A DNA stretch of 40,174 nucleotides from Candidatus Omnitrophota bacterium (GTDB taxonomy: Bacteria; Omnitrophota; Gorgyraeia; Zapsychrales; Fredricksoniimonadaceae): the NCBI GenBank assembly GCA_015233375.1, contig JADFXW010000004.1, positions 1,976-42,149 of the forward strand, written 5' to 3'. The notes beneath the pieces are model-generated. The model was given only the letters and a program-made list of their open reading frames with translations. It was not told where the DNA came from and ran no database searches. Positions 1-8,130 of the stretch are shown here, in pieces. Made by a program: the position numbers and the translations under genes. Position 1 is the stretch's first letter; each line of letters opens with the position of its first letter.

Positions 1-16
1 TTTGTGTCAATCCTAG

Positions 17-508
17 GTGTGCACCGTTGGATTATCCGCGCTTATTGTAAGGCAGTGTAATAGCTATGGTCCCTGGCAATATCCAGAGAAATTTATCCCC
101 GTTGTTATTAATCATGCGATGCATCATAAGGCGGTCCCTGTTTACGCGAAAGGCTTGAATCAACGGGAATGGCTTTTTGTCAGCGATTGTGCCAGCGCTA
201 TTTTAAAGGTGCTTGAAAAAGCCAAGGATGGTTCGATATACAATATTGGCAGCAATATATCCATCAGGAACATTGATCTGGCTCGAATGATACTGGATAT
301 GCTTGGAAAATCATCAAGGTTTATCAAGTTTGTGTCAGATAGGCCAGGGCATGATTTTCGTTACGCGCTTGATTCTCATAGAATTACAAAAGAATTAGGA
401 TGGCGCCCCAAGGTTTCGTTTGAAGAGGGGATAAGAGAAACCCTGCTTTGGTATCAAAAGAATAAATTTTGGTGCAAAAAGAAGGTTGCGTTTGGAAATA
501 AAACATAG
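17..508 (+). CDS. NAD-dependent epimerase/dehydratase, C-terminal part (RmlB-like), 5' end broken or missing
   Basis: The translation matches the C-terminal half of the extended short-chain dehydrogenase family that includes dTDP-glucose 4,6-dehydratase. It has RQCNSYGPWQYPEKFIP, the REWLFVSDCASAI substrate-loop segment, the YNIGSN motif and a terminal GWRPKVSFEEGIRETL stretch. These enzymes act on nucleotide sugars in the cytoplasm. The Rossmann NAD-binding half (about 160 residues) is absent. The frame is closed by TAG at 14-16, directly before the formal GTG at 17, so this is not simply a gene cut by the window edge. A frameshift near bases 17-26 is possible, because frame 1 is open from base 1 to 57. 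The piece sits upstream of glycosyltransferases, as expected for a surface-sugar enzyme. The family is clear; exact substrate and functionality are not. Confidence 0.75.
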   Translation: MCTVGLSALIVRQCNSYGPWQYPEKFIPVVINHAMHHKAVPVYAKGLNQREWLFVSDCASAILKVLEKAKDGSIYNIGSNISIRNIDLARMILDMLGKSSRFIKFVSDRPGHDFRYALDSHRITKELGWRPKVSFEEGIRETLLWYQKNKFWCKKKVAFGNKT

Positions 509-561
509 TTGGGCCGTAAAATTGATGGTTATATCGAACTTATTAGCTGAAAGGATGTTCA

Positions 562-1776
562 ATGAAGGTCCTTTTTACAACACGCGTTTTAGAGCATCCG
601 GCAATAGGCGGGCCGGCCTTGCGCGTTGAAAATTCAATCAAAGCACTTTCCAGAGTATGTGATCTTTTTATCGTCTCCCGTTTGTCTAAGTCTGTCATCG
701 GCCAAGAACGCGCTGAATCATTTTATAAGGAGTATTGCAGGGAATTTTTGTATGCGCCTTCTGCTCGATGGAGTAGGAATCGATATGTACGTAAACTACA
801 GACAGAGTGGCATAAGGCCATGCGTTACCAAGATGATGAAAGGTTTATTATCGATCAGGTTGATGAGAAAGGCGTGGATGTCCTTTGGTGCGGGTTTGGG
901 AATAGATCTTTTGAGCTGATCGAACGGATTAAGGCCCAGCGGCCATTGCTTAAGATCGTCTGTGACACGGACAGTGTTTGGTCGAGATTTGAGTTGAGAG
1001 AACTGCCTTTTGAAACAGATCCCAAGCAGAGGAAGAAAATTCAAAAAGACGGTTATCGGACTGCGGCCTGGGAACGGAAGATCGTTTATTTGTGTGAAGT
1101 AACAACAGCGGTCTCTGAGGTGGATGCTGTCTATTATCGTGCTATCGCCAACGACCCCCAACGCGTTATGATATTTTCTAATGGGATTGACCTTAAGACC
1201 TACGAGGCCCCCCATCCTTTTGTCGCTGGTTTTAAAAAGCCATGTATTTATTTAGCAGGGAGTTTTTTCCGTGAGGATTGTCCGATGCATCGTGCGGCAA
1301 GGTGGATAGTTGAAAAAGTATTTCCAACATTACAAAAGGCAATCCCGGACATTCATTTTTATATTGTAGGCAAGGGAAGCGATGTGATTTGTGGTAAATA
1401 CAATGCTCCTGCGATTACGGTCACTGGCAAGGTCTCTTCGGTATTGCCGTATCTTTGTCATTCTGATGTTGCTCTGGTGCCTTTGCAATTTGAATCTGGG
1501 ACTCGTTTTAAAATCATGGAAGCAGGCGCATGCAAGGTGCCGATTGTTTCCACGGCCCTTGGAGCAGAAGGTATTCCTGTTATTCATGAGCAGGACATCC
1601 TTCTGGCTGACAATCCGGAAGACTTCACAAGATCGATCATAAGGCTTATACGGGACAAGGACCTGGCGACATGGTTAAAAAACAACTGTTATGAGCTTAT
1701 TCGAAAGAAATACAGCGTTGAATATCTTTCCACAGAAGCAGAGCTAATATTACAAAAATTGGGCGCCATGAAATGA
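562..1776 (+). CDS. Glycosyltransferase, GT4-like (group 1 family)
   Basis: This 404-residue cytoplasmic glycosyltransferase probably adds a sugar to a lipid-linked or surface glycan. The N-terminus MKVLFTTRVLEHPAIGGP is a GT-B opening with a glycine-rich acceptor loop. SNGIDLK, a GKVSSVLPYL segment and GTRFKIMEAGACKVPIVST form the C-terminal nucleotide-sugar-binding half typical of GT4, including the E-x7-E-like region around KIMEAG. An AAAGGA ribosome-binding site lies 7 bases before the ATG. It is the first intact gene of the polysaccharide cluster, 53 bases after the epimerase fragment. Donor and acceptor cannot be read from the sequence. Confidence 0.85.
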   Translation: MKVLFTTRVLEHPAIGGPALRVENSIKALSRVCDLFIVSRLSKSVIGQERAESFYKEYCREFLYAPSARWSRNRYVRKLQTEWHKAMRYQDDERFIIDQVDEKGVDVLWCGFGNRSFELIERIKAQRPLLKIVCDTDSVWSRFELRELPFETDPKQRKKIQKDGYRTAAWERKIVYLCEVTTAVSEVDAVYYRAIANDPQRVMIFSNGIDLKTYEAPHPFVAGFKKPCIYLAGSFFREDCPMHRAARWIVEKVFPTLQKAIPDIHFYIVGKGSDVICGKYNAPAITVTGKVSSVLPYLCHSDVALVPLQFESGTRFKIMEAGACKVPIVSTALGAEGIPVIHEQDILLADNPEDFTRSIIRLIRDKDLATWLKNNCYELIRKKYSVEYLSTEAELILQKLGAMK

Positions 1777-1836
1777 AAGAAGAGAAAATATTTAGATTCC
1801 ATTCGTAAAAAATGTTAGTCACCAAAAGGACCTGGC

Positions 1837-2259
1837 ATGTCTGTCGAACACATTATTCATAATAAACGCACGTTGGCATTGATACTGCGTCATGATTTTA
1901 AAAAAGACGGGATCCATTTTTTTACGCCACAAGATTTTTCTCAGCAGTTGGCGTATATGAAACGTCCCAAAGATTATGTTATTGACCCTCATGTCCACAA
2001 TCCAGTCATTCGCCATATTGAATGGACCCAAGAAGTCCTTTTGATTAAAAGCGGCAAGGTGCGCGTTGATTTTTATGATGATAAAAAGGTTTTTCTAGAA
2101 AGCTGTATTTTAGGGGCAGGGGACGTGATTTTATTGGCCCAGGGAGGCCATGGATTTACCATGCTTGAAGAAAGTGAAATCATTGAGGTCAAACAAGGCC
2201 CTTATGCAGGCGAACAAGATAAGGTGCGTTTTAAGGGGATTTCCCATGATGACAAATAA
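1837..2259 (+). CDS. Small cupin-fold protein in polysaccharide cluster
   Basis: This 140-residue protein shows a single cupin barrel. DPHVHNPVIRHIEWTQEVLL holds the histidine-rich first cupin motif, followed by KSGKVRVDFYDD, GAGDVILLAQGGHGF (second motif with its histidine) and a final strand EIIEVKQGPY. Cupins in sugar clusters include nucleotide-sugar 3,4-ketoisomerases, epimerases and metal-binding sensors; this one lacks the full RmlC or FdtA pattern, so I do not assign a reaction. An AAAAGGA site precedes the ATG. Its stop lies inside the start region of the next glycosyltransferase, so the two are translationally coupled. Confidence 0.75.
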   Translation: MSVEHIIHNKRTLALILRHDFKKDGIHFFTPQDFSQQLAYMKRPKDYVIDPHVHNPVIRHIEWTQEVLLIKSGKVRVDFYDDKKVFLESCILGAGDVILLAQGGHGFTMLEESEIIEVKQGPYAGEQDKVRFKGISHDDK

Positions 2260-3496
2260 GAAAATAGCCGTTGTGCTTTATCGTTACCCTTTGAGCATAT
2301 CGACGATGATAATCGCTGCTATTGCTTTATTAAGCCAACACAATAAGGTTGATGTCTTTCTTGATGATAAGCAAAGACTGACTTTTAAATGCGACCCATG
2401 GCTGCAGGCGCTGATTGTGCCAGGCACGAAGAACCCTTTTGCGATTTTTTTACGTAAAGCAACGAATAAATTGAGGATTCTTTTTTTCTCGGCGTTTGGC
2501 AGGTTTTATTCTTTTTCTTGGGAAAGCATCAATTTTGATCTTGTCCGGTTTTCCAAGGCCTTGCGCGGGCAATTCTCCAAGAATCAATACGATATTGTCA
2601 TTGCCATAGAAGCCAAAGGCTTGATAGCCGTTGATAGGGCGGAAGTTTTTAAGGGGGATTTGATTTATTTTGATATGGAATTGTTAGATTGGTCCCCGAA
2701 GCATTGGGCGCACATGGATAAAGTGGAATTAAAGAAGAGACAATTTGCGGCTTTACAAAAGGTCAATCATGTGATGATAACAAGCCCTAAAAGGGCAGAG
2801 ATATTTGCTCAAATGAACAAATTTAACCCGGAACGCATATCGGTCTTGCCCGTTGTACCGCTCAAAAGAAAGGTCTTACAAAGGTCCAGGTATTTTAGAG
2901 ATAAGTTTAAGATACCTGAACATCAAGTGATTGTGCTTTATGCGGGGAATTTTTCCGCTTGGGCGCAATGCCTTGAAATAATAGAAAGTATGGACAACTG
3001 GCCTAAGGAAGCGGTATTGGTGATGCACACGGGGTACGGGAAGCAGGTTAAAAATTTAGATTATTTTAAGGCCATGGAAAAGAAGGCTTCTGGGCGTCAG
3101 GTCTATTTTTCGTTAGAGCCCATGCTTTATCAAGATATCACGGAGGCCATGACATCAGCGGATATTGGGCTTGCTTTTTATGAGAATCTAGATGCTAATT
3201 TTTATGAAATTTGCTTTTCATCGAACAAGATGGCTGAATATCTCGCCTCAGGGCTGTCTGTCATTACGTCTCCTTTTGAGGGGCTTAAGGAATTCGTTGA
3301 AGGGCATGGAATAGGGAGATCCGTTGATTGTGCTGATATAGGAAAGGCCGTCCAAGACATTATTCAAAAAGAGCGAGTTTATCGTGAAAATGTAAAAAAA
3401 TGTGTTGAAAAATTCTTTATTTTTGAGGATTATTTTTCGAAAGCATGGCTGCGTTACGAAAAGTATGCAGGCCTATCACAAACAAGTCCTCATTAA
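2246..3496 (+). CDS. Glycosyltransferase (GT-B fold)
   Basis: The protein is 416 residues from the first of two adjacent ATGs at 2246 and 2249. AAGGGG at 2235-2240 is well placed for 2246, and upstream in-frame codons read through the cupin gene, so they are not the start. KIAVVLYRYPLSISTM starts a Rossmann half. The C-terminal half has IVLYAGNFSAWAQ, ADIGLAFYENLDANF and SNKMAEYLASGLSVITSPF, a GT4-like donor-binding segment with the usual acidic residue. It probably extends the glycan. It overlaps the cupin gene by 14 bases and ends 20 bases before the PK-ATP sulfurylase fusion. Confidence 0.8.
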   Translation: MMTNKKIAVVLYRYPLSISTMIIAAIALLSQHNKVDVFLDDKQRLTFKCDPWLQALIVPGTKNPFAIFLRKATNKLRILFFSAFGRFYSFSWESINFDLVRFSKALRGQFSKNQYDIVIAIEAKGLIAVDRAEVFKGDLIYFDMELLDWSPKHWAHMDKVELKKRQFAALQKVNHVMITSPKRAEIFAQMNKFNPERISVLPVVPLKRKVLQRSRYFRDKFKIPEHQVIVLYAGNFSAWAQCLEIIESMDNWPKEAVLVMHTGYGKQVKNLDYFKAMEKKASGRQVYFSLEPMLYQDITEAMTSADIGLAFYENLDANFYEICFSSNKMAEYLASGLSVITSPFEGLKEFVEGHGIGRSVDCADIGKAVQDIIQKERVYRENVKKCVEKFFIFEDYFSKAWLRYEKYAGLSQTSPH

Positions 3497-3516
3497 TTGA
3501 GGCGCAAGGAAGAAAG

Positions 3517-5733
3517 ATGATAAAAGAGACCCAAGTTAAAATAATTTGTACCATAGGCCCTGCATCCTTAGAACCGGATATCCTTAAGAAATTAGAAGCC
3601 AGAAAGGTTTTTTTGGCGAGGATTAATCTTTCCCATGTCCGTCTAGAAGATATAGAAACATATATTCATAAACTCCTTCCCTTTAATATCCCTATAGCGA
3701 TTGACACAGAAGGTTGTCAAATCAGGACCGGTTATATTGAGCAAGGTTCTGTTTTTTTTCATAATAACAGTTTAGTCAGGGTTTATAGGTCTAAGGTCCC
3801 TATTGACGGGAATCAAATCTATTTTAACCCGCATAATGTGGTTGATTTCTTCAAGCCTGGGGATTTGATAGAGTTAGATTTTAATTCGGTGCTTTTAAGG
3901 GTTGAGGATGTGTCGATCTTAGCGAAGGATGATTTTATCCTTTGTAGGGTCATCATCGAAGGAAGCATAGGAAGTTCTAAAGGGGTCCATAGCGATTCCA
4001 TGGCCCAAGTGTTGCCCGCCTTTAGCCAGAAGGATCTAAAGGCGTTTGATTTAGCTAAAAAATACGGCATTAAGCATTTCACCTTGTCCTTCATGAATAC
4101 GGATTTGGATGTCAAAAATTTTAAGGAGATATGCCCCCAATCAGTGGCTTATGCCAAAATAGAAACCCTATCAGGAGTCAAGAATGTTGAAGCTATTATG
4201 AAGCATGTGGAAGGGATATTGATAGATAGAGGTGATCTTAGCCGAGATGTTCCTATAGAACGGATCCCGCTGATGCAGAAATATTTAATAGAAAAAGCGA
4301 ATGCTGCAGGAAAAGAGGTATTAGTCGCCTCGAATTTGATAGAGACGATGGCTTTAGCATTAAAACCTTCAAGGGCCGAGGCCAACGATATCATCAGTAC
4401 TATTAGAGATGGGGTCAGTGGTTTTGTGTTGACTAAGGAGACGGCAGTGGGCCAGTATCCTGTTGAGACGGTCAATATGCTAGAAAGCCTGATAAAATTA
4501 GGAAAGCATGCCAGGCAGATGGCGCAGCATCGAGATACTAATGATATTGACTATCTTCTTGACAGGGATACAGACGGGCTTTTGATAGAACCGCATGGCG
4601 GGCGATTGATTGAGCGTCTTTGGGATCCTAAGGCCTTGGGCCAGATCTCGTCTTTGCCTAAGTTATTGGTTAATGAAGACATCTTGATGGACCTCGACCA
4701 GATTTCTGTGGGTGCATTTAGTCCTTTGGAAGGATTTTTGGTACAGGATGATTACAAGAGCGTCTTGGAAAGAATGCGCCTGGCTAATGGTGTGCCATGG
4801 CCCATACCCGTGATCCTGCCTGTTGATGACAACCAGAAAAAGGGATTGGCCAAGGGAGAGGAGATTGCTCTTTGTTTAGAGACAGATGGGGCTGTTTATG
4901 GGACTTTGAAAATTGAGGAAATTTATCCGTTTGATAAAGAAGAATTTGCGCGCCGTGTTTACGGAACCATGGATGATAAGCATCCAGGGGTCCAGATTCT
5001 AAAGAAGTGTGGAGAGTATTTGTTAGGGGGCAAGGTTAAACTTATCAAGCGGCCTCATTTTAAATTTGATCATCTTAACCTAACGCCCCGGCAGGCCAGG
5101 CGAATTTTTGAAAGTTTGGGTTGGTCTAAGGTTGTTGGTTTTCATACAAGAAACGTTATCCATAGGTCTCATGAATACATTCAACTAGAGGCCATGGAAA
5201 GATGCGGTTGTGACGGACTTTTTGTGCATCCTGTGGCAGGTAGAAAGAAGGCGGGAGATTATACCGTTGAAGCTATTGTGCAAAGTTACCAGATAATGGT
5301 TGAGAAATATTACCCTAAAAACAGGGTCATTTTTGGGATGTTTTCAACATATTCAAGGTATGCGGGCTTTAGGGAAGCGGTGTTTACGGCCTTGTGCAGG
5401 AAAAATTTTGGCTGTAGCCATTTTATTGTGGGACGTGATCATACCGGAGTAGGGCAATTCTACGGGGCCACCAGTTCGCAAGATATTTTTCATCAATTTG
5501 AGGATATTGTGATCGAGCCGGTATTCTTCGATGAGGTTGGATTTTCAAGTAAGTTGAAAAAATATATGCATAAAAAAGATGCCCCTGAAGGGGATTTCTT
5601 GAACATCAGCGGAACTAAGGCCAGAGAGATGTTTAAGAATAAGAATTCTCCTCCGGATTGGTTCATGCGCCAGGATATTTCTGATGCGATCATCAATCAA
5701 TTATCCAATGGCCAGAAGGTTTTTGTCGAATGA
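3517..5733 (+). CDS. Pyruvate-kinase-like domain fused to ATP sulfurylase (sulfate adenylyltransferase)
   Basis: The protein is 738 residues. Residues 1 to about 335 are a pyruvate kinase A+B core: KIICTIGPAS (8-17), ARINLSH (34-40), DTEGCQIRTG (63-72), SSKGV (153-157), AKIET (213-217), DRGDLS (237-242), VASNLIET (270-277) and PSRAE (284-288). The pyruvate kinase C-terminal domain is missing. Residues about 345-738 are ATP sulfurylase: IEPHGG (357-362), HTRNVIHRSHE (543-553, usual QTRNPxHxxHE) and GRDHTG (639-644). ATP sulfurylase makes APS from ATP and sulfate. Catalytic pyruvate kinase positions R35, N37, S39, D63, T64, K214, E216 and D240 are kept; the ATQ/T motif reads ASN and an RK pair became NT. 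The start at ATG 3517 has AAGGA at 3506-3510. It overlaps the APS kinase gene by 4 bases. The role of the kinase-like half is unknown; PEP-driven ATP supply is my inference. Confidence 0.9.
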   Translation: MIKETQVKIICTIGPASLEPDILKKLEARKVFLARINLSHVRLEDIETYIHKLLPFNIPIAIDTEGCQIRTGYIEQGSVFFHNNSLVRVYRSKVPIDGNQIYFNPHNVVDFFKPGDLIELDFNSVLLRVEDVSILAKDDFILCRVIIEGSIGSSKGVHSDSMAQVLPAFSQKDLKAFDLAKKYGIKHFTLSFMNTDLDVKNFKEICPQSVAYAKIETLSGVKNVEAIMKHVEGILIDRGDLSRDVPIERIPLMQKYLIEKANAAGKEVLVASNLIETMALALKPSRAEANDIISTIRDGVSGFVLTKETAVGQYPVETVNMLESLIKLGKHARQMAQHRDTNDIDYLLDRDTDGLLIEPHGGRLIERLWDPKALGQISSLPKLLVNEDILMDLDQISVGAFSPLEGFLVQDDYKSVLERMRLANGVPWPIPVILPVDDNQKKGLAKGEEIALCLETDGAVYGTLKIEEIYPFDKEEFARRVYGTMDDKHPGVQILKKCGEYLLGGKVKLIKRPHFKFDHLNLTPRQARRIFESLGWSKVVGFHTRNVIHRSHEYIQLEAMERCGCDGLFVHPVAGRKKAGDYTVEAIVQSYQIMVEKYYPKNRVIFGMFSTYSRYAGFREAVFTALCRKNFGCSHFIVGRDHTGVGQFYGATSSQDIFHQFEDIVIEPVFFDEVGFSSKLKKYMHKKDAPEGDFLNISGTKAREMFKNKNSPPDWFMRQDISDAIINQLSNGQKVFVE

Positions 5734-6287
5734 AAACAAAGATATTATGGTTCACAGGCCTTTCAGGCAGCGGCAAGACAACGATAGCAAATGGGTTTTT
5801 CAAGAAATTAGAAGCCCAAGGCCAGAAAATTAAAATCATTGATGGGGATGCGGTCCGTGGCACGCTCCATAAAGATTTAGGCTTTAGCCCTGCTGACATT
5901 AAAGAAAACAACAGGCGGATTGCGCTGATGTGTCAGGAGAATGTGGGACAATGGGATTATATTTTGGTGCCGGTCATTTCACCTTTTCGTGAAAGCAGGG
6001 ATTTTGCAAGAAAGCTCTTGGGAGGGGCCTTTGTCGAAGTGTATATAAAAACTTCCTTGGAAGAGTGTATCCGCAGAGATCCTAAAGGGTTGTACAAGAA
6101 GGCTCTGGCAGGAGATATCGAGAATTTTATCGGGATCTCTAAAAACACGCCTTACGAAGGGCCTAAAAATCCTGAAGTTGTTGTTGATACGGCTTGCGAA
6201 GATATCGATGCGGGCGTTGAGAGAATTATTAGATATATGAGCTCAAAAGAAGGATGGGTCTTATGCCAGAAAAACAAGATCAAGTGA
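5730..6287 (+). CDS. cysC: Adenylyl-sulfate kinase (APS kinase)
   Basis: This 185-residue enzyme phosphorylates APS to PAPS in the cytoplasm. The P-loop is GLSGSGKTT (10-18), followed by IIDGDAVRG (37-44), the APS-binding stretch LGFSPADIKENNRR (50-63), VISPFRESRDFAR and a DPKGLYKKA lid. Length is normal for a stand-alone CysC. The ATG overlaps the TGA of the ATP sulfurylase fusion (ATGA), so sulfate activation is coupled stepwise. With no reductase genes nearby and a sulfotransferase next, PAPS is probably for sulfation rather than assimilation. Confidence 0.95.
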   Translation: MKTKILWFTGLSGSGKTTIANGFFKKLEAQGQKIKIIDGDAVRGTLHKDLGFSPADIKENNRRIALMCQENVGQWDYILVPVISPFRESRDFARKLLGGAFVEVYIKTSLEECIRRDPKGLYKKALAGDIENFIGISKNTPYEGPKNPEVVVDTACEDIDAGVERIIRYMSSKEGWVLCQKNKIK

Positions 6288-6988
6288 TTTTAATTGCTGA
6301 TTTTGGTCGTTCAGGACAAGGGTGGCTTAGTTATATGCTTTGTTATATTTTGAACGCTTCCTTTATAGAGCCGTATGTTCTTTTAAAAGGACAGCAATAT
6401 ACAGCATCTGAGCACATCTTAAGTTTGACACGTGGTCATCTGCCCGGTAGAGAGAAGACCCCGTATGCCATGGTTGTGAAGACCCATGAATACCCTTCTG
6501 TTGACATTAATTTAACAGACAAGATTATTTGTTTAACACGGGACCCGAGGGATGTGGCTGTTTCCTATTATAATATGCAGGTAGTCAACAGCAAAAAGAT
6601 CAAGAATTGGAAGAATGTTTTGCTTAATCGAAAGTTAATCCATTACTCACGCACAGCCTTGAAATGGACAAAATATTATCAATGCTGGCAGGGCAAGGAT
6701 TGTTATTGGGTCAGGTATGAAGACATGATCACGGATCTTAAAAATACCCTAAAGGGCATTTTGGCCTATCTGGGTATTGAAGCCAAAGAAGAGATACTCA
6801 AAGAAGCCATGGAAGAATTTTCATTTGCCAAGATAACAGGAAGAACACCGGGTGTTGAGGACAAGAAAAACCTTGAATTTAGGAAGGGAATTATGGGGGA
6901 TTACAAGAACCATTTTAACAAATTAGAAATGAAGCTTTTTAGTCAAATATGCAGCAAGGTGGCTTCTGAGCACGGGTATATTTTATGA
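6263..6988 (+). CDS. Sulfotransferase domain protein
   Basis: The protein is 241 residues from ATG 6263, which has AAGGA 8 bases upstream; an in-frame ATG at 6254 lies inside that site. The PAPS 5'-phosphosulfate loop is DFGRSGQGWLSYML (13-26) and the 3'-phosphate segment is CLTRDPRDVAVSYYN (90-104) with R93 and S101, the order seen in the PAPS-dependent sulfotransferase superfamily. VKTHEYP (72-78) sits where carbohydrate sulfotransferases often have KxH. The start lies inside the APS kinase gene (25-base overlap) and the end overlaps the aminotransferase by 4. It most likely transfers sulfate from PAPS to a sugar of the glycan made by this cluster; the acceptor is inferred from context only. 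Confidence 0.85.
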   Translation: MPEKQDQVILIADFGRSGQGWLSYMLCYILNASFIEPYVLLKGQQYTASEHILSLTRGHLPGREKTPYAMVVKTHEYPSVDINLTDKIICLTRDPRDVAVSYYNMQVVNSKKIKNWKNVLLNRKLIHYSRTALKWTKYYQCWQGKDCYWVRYEDMITDLKNTLKGILAYLGIEAKEEILKEAMEEFSFAKITGRTPGVEDKKNLEFRKGIMGDYKNHFNKLEMKLFSQICSKVASEHGYIL

Positions 6989-8130
6989 CGAAAGAAATCC
7001 CGAAACGGAAAATACCAGTTTGCTCTCCCTTCTTAAATGGCCAGGAGATGGAGTTTGTCACAGAAGCCTTGAAGGATGGCTGGATATCTTCGTCGGGTAA
7101 ATATGTGACGGCCTTTGAGCAGGAATTTTCCCGATATTGTGGGGCAGGATACGGGATTGCTGTTTGTAACGGTACTATGGCGTTGCATTTGGCGTTAGTG
7201 GCTTTGGGTATTGGTCCAGGGGATGAAGTCATTATCCCTGATTTTACGATGATAGCCAGTGCTTTGGCTGTCGTTTATACAGGGGCGCGACCTGTGTTTG
7301 TGGATGCCCATCCTGATACATGGAATATAGATGTAAGCGCCATTGAGGCTAAGATAACAAAAAAGACAAGGTGCCTTATGCCGGTGTCCATTTTTGGAAA
7401 TCCTTGTGACATGGATGCCATCAAAGCGATGGCCCAAAAACACCATCTTTTCGTGATTGAAGACGCTGCTGAATCTCATGGGGCTGAGTATAAGGCCAAG
7501 AAAACAGGATCCTTGGCGGATATCACGGCGTTTAGTTTTTTTGCCAATAAGAACTTAACGACGGGCGAAGGCGGGATGGTTGTGACGAATGATAAGAAAT
7601 TGGCGGATCGCTGCCGGTATTTCAAAAATTTATGCTTTCCCTTAGAGGGTCCCAGAAACTATATTCATGAGGACATTGGTTTTAATTATCGGATGTCTAA
7701 TTTACATGCGGCCATTGGCTTGGCTCAGGTCCAAAAGGCGGATGAGTACCGGGCCATGAGGATTAAGAATGCGAGATTGTATCAGGAATTGTTGAAAGAT
7801 GTGCCTGGGATCATTTTTCAGAAAGACACGAGTGATAGTCTTCATGTTCATTGGATGAATGCCATTCTGCTGGATCCTGTTTTATTTGGGAAAACGCGGG
7901 ATCAGTTAATGGCCTCTTTAGCACAACAGGGGATTGAAACGAGGCTTTTGTTTATTGGTATGCACCGTCAACCTTGTTTACAAAGGTTAGGTTGTGATAG
8001 TCAAGGGGCGTATTCTATAACAGACAATCTCGCTTTCAATGGCTTGTATTTACCGTCAGCCAGTCATTTAACGGATGAAGATATCCGTTATGTGTGCCAA
8101 TGTATTCAAAGGACGTGCTCATGCGCATAG
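6985..8130 (+). CDS. DegT/DnrJ/EryC1/StrS family PLP aminotransferase (nucleotide-sugar)
   Basis: This 381-residue sugar aminotransferase converts a keto-sugar nucleotide to an amino sugar using PLP and usually glutamate. CNGTMALHLAL (61-71) and VIEDAAESHGAEY (157-169) are the cofactor-binding segments, and K189 in FSFFANKNLTTGEGG is the Schiff-base lysine. The sequence resembles GDP-perosamine synthase and PglE-like enzymes, with GNPCDMDAI typical of the perosamine group. GDP-4-keto-6-deoxymannose, its substrate in that case, would come from the GMD encoded at 15905. The ATG overlaps the sulfotransferase stop by 4 bases. Family certain, substrate inferred. Confidence 0.9.
   Translation: MTKEIPKRKIPVCSPFLNGQEMEFVTEALKDGWISSSGKYVTAFEQEFSRYCGAGYGIAVCNGTMALHLALVALGIGPGDEVIIPDFTMIASALAVVYTGARPVFVDAHPDTWNIDVSAIEAKITKKTRCLMPVSIFGNPCDMDAIKAMAQKHHLFVIEDAAESHGAEYKAKKTGSLADITAFSFFANKNLTTGEGGMVVTNDKKLADRCRYFKNLCFPLEGPRNYIHEDIGFNYRMSNLHAAIGLAQVQKADEYRAMRIKNARLYQELLKDVPGIIFQKDTSDSLHVHWMNAILLDPVLFGKTRDQLMASLAQQGIETRLLFIGMHRQPCLQRLGCDSQGAYSITDNLAFNGLYLPSASHLTDEDIRYVCQCIQRTCSCA

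Noticed and set aside
796-1215. Minus-strand open frame of 139 codons
   Set aside because: Antisense shadow of the first glycosyltransferase; no ribosome site or family similarity.
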